Source of the DNA: Myxococcales bacterium
GTDB lineage: Bacteria; Myxococcota_A; Polyangia; Polyangiales; Ga0077539
Direction: 5' to 3'
DNA length: 63,955 bases
Assembly: GCA_013298625.1 (NCBI GenBank)
Contig: JAAFIF010000052.1
Coordinates: 1-63,955, forward strand
A model generated the notes under the pieces. It saw only the letters and a program-made list of their open reading frames with translations. It searched no databases and was not told where the DNA came from. The position numbers and the translations under genes were made by a program. Below are positions 9,802 to 18,099 of the stretch, piece by piece; the stretch's first letter is position 1, and every line of letters begins with the position of its first letter.

Positions 9802-10163
9802 ACGCGGCGAACGCCGACGCGAACGCAGGTGACCATCGCGCGCTCGAGCGTCATGCGACCGCGCCGCTCGGGAGAGAGCGCCTCCGCGGGCCACACGTCG
9901 CGCTCGCGAACGAAGTTCAGTCGCGTGCCTTCGATCCCAGTGAAGCGCATCCCACCGAAGCTCACCACAGCCAATCCATCGCGCTCGACGGCCTCCACGA
10001 TCTGATCGGTCGGCAGCGGAACGCGCGTTCCATCGGCGAACCGCACCCAAGTGCCGGGCGGTCCGTTGCCCACGATGGGCAGCGCCGAGCGCGACTCGGG
10101 CTCTCGCTCGATCGTCGTCCCGATCGCAAACTCCACCACCGTCGCCTCTGTCGTCTCGCTCAT
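9783..10163 (-). CDS. Small hypothetical protein coupled to HEAT-repeat gene
   Basis: 126 residues from the ATG at 10163 (MSETTEATVVEFAIG). A longer in-frame extension exists, but its Arg/Ala-rich composition looks non-coding. TACAAG lies 10 nt before this ATG. The middle (VRFADGTRVPLPTDQIVEAV) suggests a small beta domain, and the C-terminus is basic. The stop overlaps the start of the HEAT-repeat gene by 19 nt, so the two are probably an operon. No family is recognised. Confidence 0.65.
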   Translation of the reverse strand: MSETTEATVVEFAIGTTIEREPESRSALPIVGNGPPGTWVRFADGTRVPLPTDQIVEAVERDGLAVVSFGGMRFTGIEGTRLNFVRERDVWPAEALSPERRGRMTLERAMVTCVRVGVRRVWPLLH

Positions 10164-10427
10164 CGCGCCCGCACTTGTACCTCGCGCGACGACCGCGCGT
10201 CGCGCGCCCGTCGTACGTACGTTCCCGCGCTGACAGAGTCGACGCTCCGCGCGCGGCTCGACGAGCTGGCGATCAGCGCGCGCGCGCGGCGCGAGTCGCG
10301 AGCAACAGTGGCGTCGAGGTCGTGCGCGGCATCGTCCCAGCAATTTCAGCGGCAGAGGCGCTGCACGAGCGGGTCGATCACGGGAACGAGGACGCCAACA
10401 AGAACGCGACCAGCGCCCCCAACCGAG
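10164..10427. other. Intergenic stretch without a recognised gene
   Basis: 264 nt between two minus-strand genes. It contains a GC alternation around 10275-10295 and TACAAG at 10174-10179 (minus), which may start the small gene at 10163. I see no convincing coding frame or terminator. Confidence 0.4.
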
Positions 10428-10952
10428 TCACGGCCGATTCCTCGTGGCGACGAGCCGATAGTGATGTCGACTCGTCGTAGTCAAGTTCTGCTGGTGGAGG
10501 GTTTCAACAAAGTCTACGGTGAGCGTACCCGATCGATGATTCACAGCGCCGGATCGATCGCTGAAGTGCATGGCAACGCCCGACCCAGTTTCGACAATGA
10601 CCTGGTCGCGATCAAAGAGCAGCTGCCCATCGGATAGTGCGATGCGATATCGAGGACGCCGCGCAACGTCGTTCTCCAGATACGAAACCCATTGAAACTC
10701 AAACGACCGCGACGAGATCCTCGTGATCCGCGCGTGAGCATATGCATAGCGGACATCGCCTCCCGGCAATGGACTCGGGCTAATGTCGATGTACGTACGC
10801 ATCCCGAACCAATCGCCCTCGATCCCAGCGACGAGCGCTTCTTCCGCGGGCGAGAGCGGCAGCTCGGGGCGAACGGCCGCGCCGCACGAAGCGAGCGCAA
10901 GCGCCCCCACCAGAGCGACGATCGCTGACCACCATCGGCGTCGGGTTACCAT
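10428..10952 (-). CDS. Small exported lipoprotein, unknown function
   Basis: 174 residues. MVTRRRWWSAIVALVGALALASC is a lipoprotein signal (lipobox LASC). The mature part (about 24-174) is beta-rich and aromatic, with GDWFGMRTYIDISP, YAYAHARITRI and a C-terminal HHYRLVATRN, resembling small barrel or lipocalin-like folds; this is only a composition-based guess. Its ATG overlaps the TAA stop of the preceding gene by 7 nt, so the two form a coupled pair in the cell envelope. Confidence 0.75.
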   Translation of the reverse strand: MVTRRRWWSAIVALVGALALASCGAAVRPELPLSPAEEALVAGIEGDWFGMRTYIDISPSPLPGGDVRYAYAHARITRISSRSFEFQWVSYLENDVARRPRYRIALSDGQLLFDRDQVIVETGSGVAMHFSDRSGAVNHRSGTLTVDFVETLHQQNLTTTSRHHYRLVATRNRP

Positions 10953-11587
10953 GATCCTCCGATTGCGAACGACGCTCCGTCAGGTTGCATGCTCGCCATT
11001 GAAAACAGCGCGACCGGGCGGGCGGCCCGTGGCCGGTCGTGCGGTCGCAAGAGAACCCAGAGTTCGTTCGCCAGGACGGTGAAGAGAGGATTCGAAATCG
11101 AACCGACGATGAACGTCTCGAACGTGACCCGGCCGCGCCCAGAGTGCTCGATTGCCGCCGAAACCATGATGATGGAGAAACTCAGCGCAGCCCCGGCAAA
11201 CGGGCTCCACCCCTGTCCGCGAAAGCCGAAAACGGCATCGACGGCGAGCATGCCCAGCGCCGCGCTCGTCGCGCTGACGCCACCCAGGATCGCCCATCCT
11301 GCACGCCAATCCCGCGAGTACCAAAGCGACGATGTCGTAGCGGCAGCCACGTACCCAGCATATCCTCCCGCCGCGCCGAGGACCGCCGATCCCAACGCAC
11401 CCAACAAAATCGGGGCCACACGGCTCGGAGGTTGATCGCCCGAAGTCGGCGCTGGCTGGGCTGCAGGCGGGAGCCGGCTCGGCGAGCGCTCGCCACGAGC
11501 TTGTTCGGTGTCTGCGGTCTGCGCGGACGCGGCCGACGGACTCGCGAACAACGCCATCGTCACCATCGGAGCCCAAGCTCGAATCAT
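10946..11587 (-). CDS. Exported or membrane hypothetical protein
   Basis: 213 residues from the ATG at 11587 (MIRAWAPMVTMALFASPSAASAQ), which begins a cleavable signal peptide with an ASA-Q-like site. A Pro/Ser-rich linker (about 24-55) leads to a domain with four hydrophobic segments: a Gly/Ala-rich one (LLGALGSAVLGAAGGYAGYV), GWAILGGVSATSAALGMLAV, FAGAALSFSIIMVSAAI and ISNPLFTVLANELWVLL. It is therefore probably an inner- or outer-membrane protein. It is coupled to the lipoprotein downstream. The frame is open back to 12184, but that part belongs to the transposase remnant, not to this gene. Confidence 0.7.
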   Translation of the reverse strand: MIRAWAPMVTMALFASPSAASAQTADTEQARGERSPSRLPPAAQPAPTSGDQPPSRVAPILLGALGSAVLGAAGGYAGYVAAATTSSLWYSRDWRAGWAILGGVSATSAALGMLAVDAVFGFRGQGWSPFAGAALSFSIIMVSAAIEHSGRGRVTFETFIVGSISNPLFTVLANELWVLLRPHDRPRAARPVALFSMASMQPDGASFAIGGSW

Positions 11588-11624
11588 CGAAACACTACGA
11601 ATCGTGCGGCCGCGGGGACACCGT

Positions 11625-12219
11625 GATTGTTGAGAGGGCGCTGGAGTGCATTCGCAGGAGATCATTCGGATCGCCGCAGCATGAGTTGGATCGACGCCAA
11701 TTGCAGCATTGCTCGGATTGACTCTGGCTCCAGTTCGTAGCATTTCGAAAGGCGCCTCGAGCGTCCAAGCCATGCGAAAGTCCGTTCGACCACCCATCGT
11801 CGAGGCAGTGGAACAAATTGACTCCGTGGTTCCGGGCGACGGACGATGCGCAGCGCCATCCCGTTGTCGTTGGCCGTTTGCTGCAGCGGGCCGCCGGACG
11901 CGGCCCTTCTCGGTTTTGGGCGGAGCGACGCCATGCTCTGGTCGAGCACGCCGTTGTCCCGCCACCGTTGATAGCCCTCGTAGGCCGTCGACCCATTCGG
12001 CAAGTCGGGCGGCATCATCCTCCACGGAATTCCAGAACGCACGACACACAACAGGCCGTTCACGATCTCGCGTCGATCCTATGAGGTCTCGACCTGGGCC
12101 AGGCTTGGGAGCGAGCACGAGATCACGCAGCACTTCCCACCGCTCGTCCGACACACCGGTTGGGTACGAAGCTCGGCTCATCAACGCCTACTATGCCGCG
12201 TTTTTCCACGCCAACAAGC
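11625..12219 (-). mobile_element. Decayed IS5-like insertion sequence
   Basis: An approximately 0.6-kb remnant recognised by its transposase fragments. GATTGTTG at 11625 and the inverted copy CAACAAGC at 12212 match at 7 of 8 positions and may be remains of terminal inverted repeats. No target-site duplication is obvious. An intact IS5-family element would be about 0.8-1.3 kb, so internal sequence has been lost. Confidence 0.5.
11662..12184 (-). pseudogene. IS5-family transposase, frameshifted and internally deleted
   Basis: The first part (from the ATG at 12184; SYPTGVSDERWEVLRDLVL) matches the N-terminal DUF4096-type domain of IS5-family transposases. Near 12080-12100 the frame shifts, and the new frame continues with REIVNGLLCVVRSGIPWRM and GYQRWRDNGVL. 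It then jumps from SLRPKPRRAAS directly to the C-terminal FVPLPRRWVVERTFAWLGRS and LSKCYELEPESI. The block that carries the first two acidic residues of the DDE site (normally around an IDSQSVK and an ADGGY motif) is missing. So besides the frame change, which some IS5 elements do use, this copy cannot be catalytically active. Confidence 0.75.
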
Positions 12220-12220
12220 T

Positions 12221-12522
12221 CTGGGCCCGCGCTCGACGACGTGGGTCACGCGGTCGAAGATCGCCGCCGCGACCGTCCTCACGGCGTCGCCGTACCCCGC
12301 GCGTCCGCGCGCATCGCTGCCTGCGTTGCCGGATTCGATGCGCGAGCCCGTCGTCAGGCCGAGCTCGAAGCCCTTCGCCTCGCGCTCGACCGAGCGTCGA
12401 ACACGAGGCCGCCGTCCGAGCGAAGCTGCAGCGACGAGCACGCCCCGTCGCCGTCGCGCACCATCAGCCCGTCGTGCTCGTTGGGCTGCACCGTGCGACT
12501 GTGGCACGATCGACCGAGCGCG
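12221..12522 (-). pseudogene. Decayed gene fragment next to the IS remnant
   Basis: Two minus-strand frames together look like one protein: RTVQPNEHDGLMVRDGDGAC, SLQLRSDGGLVFDARS, then after a frame change near 12385 EREAKGFELGLTTGSRIESG and YGDAVRTVAAAIFDRVTHVV. The readable part stops at about 12220, where the IS remnant begins, as expected if the element inserted into or beside this gene. The rest of the 555-nt stretch between the transposase remnant and the phosphatase gene (12523-12739) shows no recognisable gene. The family is unknown. Confidence 0.35.
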
Positions 12523-12739
12523 GGCGCCGCCGCGAGACCGCGCGCTCGTCCGACGTCAGACGGCCGCGTCGCTGGAAATTCACTCACGGATTCTCGGCGG
12601 CTCAGACAATTCACGCGCCGTGCGTCGGCGCAGGCCATCGGTCCATCGCGACGAATTCGTCCCGAGAGGCCGCTTCGCACGCCAGGGCTTTCGACGCCTC
12701 GGCGCGGCAGTGGGCGCGTATGCTGGCGGCGAATCATCG

Positions 12740-14653
12740 ATGGCAGCGCGAAGTTGGATGGTGGTGTTGTCGGCGGCGCTCTGCGCGTGCTCGACTGGTG
12801 AAGCTGCGATGGACGCGTCCGACGGCGCGGCCGACGACGCCGTCGCGGTGGCGGACGTCACCGCGATCGACGCGATCACGCGCGACGCAACGACCGCGCG
12901 CGACGCAGAGGTCGCCGACGACGGGCCGAGCGCGCGCGACGCCGCTGGCGCAGACAGCGCAGACGTGGCGACGCCAGGGCTGGTGGCGGTCGCTCCGCCG
13001 ACTCCTCCCGTGTTTTCTTCGACGATCGGAACGCTCAGCGTGACGCTGCGCACGGCGGACATCGACGCGGCGGACACGGACGCGCCGATGGAGCTGTGCC
13101 TGAGCGCCACCCGCTGCTTCGCGCTCAACCTCCGCGATGTCGACGACTTTCGTCGCGCCGGCACTGACGTCTATCACTTCGAAGGCGTGCGCATGGCGCG
13201 CGCCGACGTCGATCGCGTCGTGCTCCGCACCACGTCGCCCGCGGGCTCCGACAACAACCGCTACTCGCCCGCGTGCTTGGATCTTCGCTTCGACGGCGAG
13301 CCCGTCTACTGCAACGACGCCATCACCGCGCACATCGGAACGGGCTCGACCGCCGGCGAGACGCCCTCGTGGCGCGACCCTGGGGGCCTGCGAAATCGCT
13401 GCTCGACGTGCCTCGCGAGCCGCCTGCCCGGCGGTCCGCTGCTGGGCGCGCCGACGAGCGACGGCGCGCGCGTGTGGGTGCGTACGGACGCCACGCGTCG
13501 GGTGGGGCTCTTCGTGTCCGATCGGCCCGACGGCGCGGGCGCGGTCGCGCTCGATTGGGCGTACCCGCGGCCGACCGAGGACTTCACCGCGGTGCTTGAG
13601 GCGCGAGGGCTCGAAGCGAACCGCGCGTACTCGTACCGGGTCGTGGTCGAAGGCGAGACGCCGAGCGCGTTTCGGCCGCTGCGCACGGCGCCGTCGAGCG
13701 CGGGCGTCGTGCGGCTCGGCTTGGGCTCGTGCGCGCAAGAGGTGAATCAGCCGATCTACAACGCGATCCGCAGCGCCAACCTCGATCTGGTGGTGTTTCT
13801 CGGGGACAATCACTACGGCAACACGCCGTACCTCGAGGCGCACCGGTGGCAGTATCGACAGCTCGACCGCAACGCGCTGAGGCGCAGCGTGCTGTCGACG
13901 GTCCCGAGCATCGCGACCTGGGACGACCACGACTTCGTGGCCAACAACTCCGACGGCGCGTGCGGCGGAAAGGCCGACGCCCTGCGCGGCTTCAGAGAAG
14001 CCTGGGCCAACCCTTCGTATGGCACCGCGACGACCCCTGGCGTGTTTACGCAAGCGCGGTTCGGCCCCGTCGAGGTGATCCTGGCAGATTGTCGCTACCA
14101 TCGCCCGCGCGTCGACGACCCAGGCCTGCGCTGCACGCTGCCGGGCACGCCGCCGCCCGCGGACCCGCGGTCGGGACCGATCGGCGCCGCGCAGTTCACC
14201 TGGCTGGTCGATGCGATCGCGCGATCGACGGCGACGTTCAAGCTCGTCGGGTGCGGGAGCTTGTTTACCGGGACGAGCGTCGACTCGTGGGAGAGCTTTC
14301 CGCTGGCGAGGCAGCGGCTCTTCAGCGAGCTGGCCGCCCGCGACGCGCGCGGGGTCGTGTTCATCTCGGGCGACATTCACCGCAGCGAAGTGCGCGTGAC
14401 CCCGAGGAGCGCGGGGTACGCGATCCCCGAGCTCGTCTCGTCGCCGATGGCGCAGTATCCGATGGCGACCAACCCCGGCCGGGACGCGTGTGACGGGACC
14501 GATCCGCGAAGGCGCTTCTGCTACCCGTGGGACTCGTTTATGTCCGTGCAGGTCGACGGGAGCGTCGGGGACCCCACGCTCACCGCGATCATCCACGACG
14601 AGCGCGGCGCCGATCGCTATCGCTACGTCGTGCGTCGCTCCGAGCTCGAGTGA
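12740..14653 (+). CDS. PhoD-like metallophosphatase lipoprotein with PLAT-like N-terminal domain
   Basis: 637 residues from the ATG at 12740: MAARSWMVVLSAALCAC is a lipoprotein signal, followed by a long Asp/Ala linker. Residues about 95-200 resemble a PLAT/LH2-type beta-sandwich (VTLRTADIDAADTDAPMEL, DDFRRAGTDVYHFEG). A fibronectin-like strand region precedes the phosphatase domain (about 300-637) with the metal-site motifs LGDNHYGN (about 355), WDDHDFVANN (about 393) and ISGDIHRSE (about 542) of the PhoD alkaline phosphatase/phosphodiesterase family. It should act on phosphate esters outside the inner membrane, perhaps lipid- or surface-associated because of the PLAT-like domain. Upstream in-frame sequence is not protein-like. 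It is followed by a GTGA-coupled small gene. Confidence 0.85.
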   Translation: MAARSWMVVLSAALCACSTGEAAMDASDGAADDAVAVADVTAIDAITRDATTARDAEVADDGPSARDAAGADSADVATPGLVAVAPPTPPVFSSTIGTLSVTLRTADIDAADTDAPMELCLSATRCFALNLRDVDDFRRAGTDVYHFEGVRMARADVDRVVLRTTSPAGSDNNRYSPACLDLRFDGEPVYCNDAITAHIGTGSTAGETPSWRDPGGLRNRCSTCLASRLPGGPLLGAPTSDGARVWVRTDATRRVGLFVSDRPDGAGAVALDWAYPRPTEDFTAVLEARGLEANRAYSYRVVVEGETPSAFRPLRTAPSSAGVVRLGLGSCAQEVNQPIYNAIRSANLDLVVFLGDNHYGNTPYLEAHRWQYRQLDRNALRRSVLSTVPSIATWDDHDFVANNSDGACGGKADALRGFREAWANPSYGTATTPGVFTQARFGPVEVILADCRYHRPRVDDPGLRCTLPGTPPPADPRSGPIGAAQFTWLVDAIARSTATFKLVGCGSLFTGTSVDSWESFPLARQRLFSELAARDARGVVFISGDIHRSEVRVTPRSAGYAIPELVSSPMAQYPMATNPGRDACDGTDPRRRFCYPWDSFMSVQVDGSVGDPTLTAIIHDERGADRYRYVVRRSELE

Positions 14654-14982
14654 GCGGGGGCGCGACTCGCAGCGAAGAGCTTCGGTATCGTGGTGTAGAG
14701 CACTGCGTGAACGGGCGCTGCACCAGCACCTGCCCGACGCTTGGCGGAGAGCAGCGCCGCAACCTCGCGCTCGACGCCAACGACTGGGTCACGTGCGGCG
14801 TGCAGTGCCGCGCAGGCACTCGTTGCGTGTCCGGCGTCTGCGCGTGCCCGCCGTCGACGACGCTGTGCGTCGGCGCGCGCTCGACCTGCGCGGACCGCTC
14901 GATCGACCCGAACAACTGCGGCGCGTGTGACCGCGCTTGCGCGCACAACCAGCGCTGCGGCGGCGTTTGCGTCACGCGTTGA
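14650..14982 (+). CDS. Small cysteine-rich protein coupled to the phosphatase gene
   Basis: 110 residues if read from the GTG at 14650, which overlaps the TGA of the phosphatase gene as GTGA. The sequence is a chain of Cys motifs (HCVNGRCTSTC, TCGVQCRAGTRC, CVSGVCACPP, then DPNNCGACDRACAHNQRC) typical of exported myxobacterial Cys-rich proteins. It has no signal peptide of its own, which is odd for such a protein. It may be the leftover 3' end of a longer Cys-rich gene, or it may once have been fused to the phosphatase. The reading frame itself is clear; the start and function are uncertain. Confidence 0.5.
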   Translation: MSGGATRSEELRYRGVEHCVNGRCTSTCPTLGGEQRRNLALDANDWVTCGVQCRAGTRCVSGVCACPPSTTLCVGARSTCADRSIDPNNCGACDRACAHNQRCGGVCVTR

Positions 14983-15003
14983 CGCCCTCGCGCCCGTGAT
15001 CGC

Positions 15004-15831
15004 TCACCGTCGCCACTCGAACACCACGCGCACCGGCAGGTGATCGCTGCGCCCGAGGGCCAGCACCCTCGCCTCCGTCGCGCGCAGCGCCCGCGGTGAA
15101 TACACGACGTGGTCGAGCCGCTGCGTGAGCTCGACGGGGCCGACGGACCATCGCCACGTGGTCGCGTCCGGCGCGAACCCTGGAAGCGCGCTGCACATCG
15201 CCCGCTCGCGCGCGAGCCACGCGACCGCCCCGCGATCCTCGGGCTCGTTGAAGTCCCCCGCCACGATCAGCGCGCGCTCGCGGCCCGTCACGAGCCGCTC
15301 GAACACCCGCGCGATCTCTCGCTCGTGCTGCGCCGGCGCGTCGAACCAGCCGCGCACGACGCTCCCGTCGCTGACGGGCGGCTGCAGGTGCACGTTGACC
15401 AGCTCGACCGCGCCGCGCTCTGCATCCACGATGAATCTGTGTGCCTGAAACCAATCCACCGCTGAATCCACGGACCGCTCGTCGCGGATCGGCCAACGAG
15501 AGAGCACGCCTGCCCCGCCCGCAGGCCACCGAGACGAGCGCCAGTAACGCGCGTGCAGGCCGCGAGCGAGCACCCACGGCGCGAGCGACCGCTCCCACGC
15601 TTCGTTGGTCTCTTGCAAGAGGATCACGTCGGCGTCGAGACGCTGGACCGCGTCGATGGTCGACGGATCATCGGGGATGGCGAAGTTGACGTTGAACGTC
15701 GCCACGACGAACGGCGCGCCCGCCCGCCGCTGCGCGTGCTGCGGCGCCTCGCGCGAGCGCGGAGCGACGTTGCCAGCGCAAGCCAGCGACGACGCCGCGA
15801 GCAGCGCGAGCACAAAGCGAGAGAACATCAT
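15004..15831 (-). CDS. Endonuclease/exonuclease/phosphatase-family lipoprotein
   Basis: 275 residues. MMFSRFVLALLAASSLAC is a lipoprotein signal (lipobox SLAC). The domain (about 38-275) carries the motifs of the EEP fold: VVATFNVNFA (N-terminal Asn), ILLQETNEAW (catalytic Glu), VNVHLQPP, IVAGDFNEPE (Asp and Asn) and LGRSDHLPVRV (terminal Asp-His). Members hydrolyse nucleic-acid, nucleotide or lipid phosphodiesters using Mg2+. The export signal suggests extracytoplasmic nuclease or sphingomyelinase-like activity, but the substrate cannot be told. The start has tandem ATGs. It is convergent with the Cys-rich gene. Confidence 0.85.
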   Translation of the reverse strand: MMFSRFVLALLAASSLACAGNVAPRSREAPQHAQRRAGAPFVVATFNVNFAIPDDPSTIDAVQRLDADVILLQETNEAWERSLAPWVLARGLHARYWRSSRWPAGGAGVLSRWPIRDERSVDSAVDWFQAHRFIVDAERGAVELVNVHLQPPVSDGSVVRGWFDAPAQHEREIARVFERLVTGRERALIVAGDFNEPEDRGAVAWLARERAMCSALPGFAPDATTWRWSVGPVELTQRLDHVVYSPRALRATEARVLALGRSDHLPVRVVFEWRR

Positions 15832-15965
15832 CGCCCTTGCGTGCTACGCGCCTCGCGCTCGCTCCTCCCCCGCGCGCTCACACAACGTCCGATCGCCGAG
15901 CCGCGCCGGTGTCGAGCGCGCTCTTCGCGCCTTCGCTCACGCGCGACGCGCAGCGCAAGCTCCTG

Positions 15966-17504
15966 CTATTTCGCGGTCAGATCCTTGTGGCAGCCCATGC
16001 ACAGCGGCAGGTCGCCGTAGTTGGGCATCTCGCACGAAGGACACGCGGCATAGAACCGCCCCGATGGACCGAGCGCGACCGCCGCGAGCGTGGGCGCAGA
16101 GGCGATCGACGGCGGCGGAGGGGGCAGCGGCAGCGACGAGGGCTCTGGCGGCGGAGGGGGCAGCGGCAGCGGAGCGGGCGCGCTCGGCTCGATCGACACG
16201 TACGACGGGCGCGCGGCGTCCCCAGCGGTGGCGTTGAGCTGCGCCGCGAGCGTGGGCGTCGCGATGGGCGCGCCGAAGAGCATGCCGAGCTGCTCGCAGA
16301 GCGCGTCGGGGCTCTCGCGGTTGCGGTCGAAGAAGAGCTGCATGCAGCGCTTCATCGCGTCGTGCGAGATCTTGGGGAGCTGCGCGGCCCACAGCAGCGC
16401 CGTGCCCGAGCGAAGCTGCGCTCGCAGCGCGCGCCACGCCGCGCCGCCGCTCTGCACGCCGGACACGCCCTGGTATCCCCGCACCGTCGCCGCGTCGCCC
16501 GGCACGCACGGGTCGAGCGGGATCACCGCCGCGTCGAACAGCAGCACCGCCGCGAGCGCCGCGTGCCCCGCGGGCAGCGTCGCGTCCCGGTCGCGAATGA
16601 ACTCGCACAGCGACGCGCGCGTGCGGCCCGCGACGAGGCCCGCGCCGTAGAAGCGAGTGATCCACGCGAGCACCGTCCCGCGACGCACGTGCGCGTCGAA
16701 CAAGTCCCATCGCTCGGCGTACGCGCGATGCAAATCGTCCGGAGAAACCACGGCGAAATCATGGACCCCCCACTCCAAGATCATCCCGCGGTGGCCGGCG
16801 GACCAGAGGATCGCGTTGACCGAGAGCTCGACGTCGCTCGTGAGCGCGGGCTGCCTCCACCCTGGGATCACTGCGGTCAGCCACGAGACGAGCTCGCCGC
16901 GCCCGTGCGCGAGCTTGAGCGAGTCCCACACCGCGGCGACTTCGGTCGTACGCGAGAGCACCTCGGCCCCGGTCCATCGGTGCTCGTGGCCGTGCGCGTC
17001 CTTCAGCACCAGCGCAGCGCCTGCGATGCGCACCGCGGCGTGCGCGACGTGCGCGACGGCGGCGATGCGCTCGTACTGCGAGGCTTGCACTGGGCCGTCT
17101 CCCGACCCTTCGACCTGCCGCGAGAGCGCGCGCAGCTTCTCGTCGATCGATCGATACGCGGCCTCTGCGCGGACGCGCGCCTCGTAGCCTCGTCGCGCAA
17201 ACGCGTCGAGCCCCACGCGCAGCTCTTTGACCCGCTCGACGAACGCCCGAACGTCCACCGCGCTCGGCGGCACGGGCTCGTGCTCAGGAAACAGCACGAA
17301 CCACAGCGGCGCCCCGCGCTCGACCTGCGCGATCGCGCGCTCGATCGCCGCGGCGGACTCGAGCACCGCCGCCGCTGCACCCGAGACCTTCCACCCGCCC
17401 TGCGCCCGCGCTCGGCCATCGGAATCACCGGTCGCTGCGGGCTCAGCGACCTCGAGGACTGCTCCCTCCGCGGGCGGCGACGGCGGCTCGTTCGACCCAG
17501 TCAC
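15966..17504 (-). CDS. Hypothetical protein with Pro-rich linker and C-terminal zinc ribbon
   Basis: 512 residues from a GTG at 17504, with TACACT 7 nt upstream. A mostly helical body (about 40-430; for example AIERAIAQVERGAPLWFVLF and CMQLFFDRNRESPDALCEQL) is followed by a Pro/Ser linker with two PLPPPPP runs (about 440-480) and a C-terminal zinc ribbon CPSCEMPNYGDLPLCMGC. No signal peptide is present, so it is probably cytoplasmic, with the ribbon acting as a binding module. I do not recognise the main domain. It is one of three zinc-ribbon proteins in the first 26 kb. Confidence 0.75.
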   Translation of the reverse strand: MTGSNEPPSPPAEGAVLEVAEPAATGDSDGRARAQGGWKVSGAAAAVLESAAAIERAIAQVERGAPLWFVLFPEHEPVPPSAVDVRAFVERVKELRVGLDAFARRGYEARVRAEAAYRSIDEKLRALSRQVEGSGDGPVQASQYERIAAVAHVAHAAVRIAGAALVLKDAHGHEHRWTGAEVLSRTTEVAAVWDSLKLAHGRGELVSWLTAVIPGWRQPALTSDVELSVNAILWSAGHRGMILEWGVHDFAVVSPDDLHRAYAERWDLFDAHVRRGTVLAWITRFYGAGLVAGRTRASLCEFIRDRDATLPAGHAALAAVLLFDAAVIPLDPCVPGDAATVRGYQGVSGVQSGGAAWRALRAQLRSGTALLWAAQLPKISHDAMKRCMQLFFDRNRESPDALCEQLGMLFGAPIATPTLAAQLNATAGDAARPSYVSIEPSAPAPLPLPPPPPEPSSLPLPPPPPSIASAPTLAAVALGPSGRFYAACPSCEMPNYGDLPLCMGCHKDLTAK

Positions 17505-17511
17505 GACGACG

Positions 17512-17517
17512 AGTGTA
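17512..17517 (-). promoter_or_regulatory. -10-like hexamer TACACT
   Basis: TACACT on the minus strand ends 7 nt before the GTG at 17504 and no Shine-Dalgarno sequence is visible, which predicts a leaderless mRNA. Confidence 0.4.
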
Positions 17518-17562
17518 CGCCGGTGGCGGCCTCGCGAAGCGCGTCGTTCGACAGCGGCGCGC

Positions 17563-18051
17563 TCATCGACGGCGCGCGCTGAGCACTCCGTCCCAAAGCC
17601 CCTCGTTTCCCCGCGACTGCCCGCTCAACGCGAGGGCTGCGCCGATCTGAACCCGGTACGAATCCGCGGCGATCAGCGTGTCGTCGCTGACCTGGTAGCC
17701 CGCGTACTCCAGCGCGCCGCTCGCGCAGTCCACGGTCCCGTGCACCCGTTCGACCGCCGTGTGTCCGAGACGTCCGCGCATCGTTGCGTCGGGGCTTTCG
17801 GCGAGGCGCCAGACGTACTGCCCCGTCACCGACGCTCCGTTGCGACGCAGCCCGAGCTCGAACGTGTAGCGCCAGCCCTGGCGGTCCGACCACTGACCGG
17901 TCCACTGGCGCGTCGCGCGATCGGGCCAGGCGGCGCACGCTTGCGCGCGCGGGGGCGGCGGTGCGACCGGCAGACGCGCGATCGTGTCGGCGCCCGCGCC
18001 GATCGAGCAGAGCGCACACAGAATCAACCCGAGCCGAGCTGAGCGCATCAT
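17563..18051 (-). CDS. Small exported hypothetical protein
   Basis: 162 residues from tandem ATGs at 18051 and 18048 (MMRSARLGLILCALCSIGAG), which give a signal peptide. TAGCCT lies 5-8 nt upstream. The frame extends 12 codons further, but those overlap the hexamer. The mature region has a Trp/Tyr-rich beta pattern (RQWTGQWSDRQGWRYTFELG, VTGQYVWRLAESP, GTVDCASGALEYAGYQV) as in small beta-barrel or lipocalin-like envelope proteins. Two cysteines may pair. No family name is assigned. Confidence 0.7.
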   Translation of the reverse strand: MMRSARLGLILCALCSIGAGADTIARLPVAPPPPRAQACAAWPDRATRQWTGQWSDRQGWRYTFELGLRRNGASVTGQYVWRLAESPDATMRGRLGHTAVERVHGTVDCASGALEYAGYQVSDDTLIAADSYRVQIGAALALSGQSRGNEGLWDGVLSARRR

Positions 18052-18056
18052 CGCCG

Positions 18057-18062
18057 AGGCTA
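18057..18062 (-). promoter_or_regulatory. -10-like hexamer TAGCCT
   Basis: TAGCCT on the minus strand sits 5 nt before the first and 8 nt before the second of the tandem ATGs (18051, 18048), with no ribosome binding site. Confidence 0.3.
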
Positions 18063-18099
18063 CACCCGTGCGACGCGCGGAGACCAACAGGCGGACCGC

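Noticed and set aside
10275..10295. GC-alternating run as a possible Z-DNA or regulatory element
   Set aside because: Expected by chance in sequence of this composition; no associated motif.
12326..12739. N-terminal extension of the phosphatase lipoprotein
   Set aside because: The signal peptide with lipobox starts at 12740; the upstream part is Arg-rich and antisense to a decayed gene.
14527..14649. Upstream extension of the Cys-rich mini-gene within the phosphatase gene
   Set aside because: It overlaps the conserved end of the phosphatase in another frame and is Arg-rich; the GTG at 14650 is a better start.
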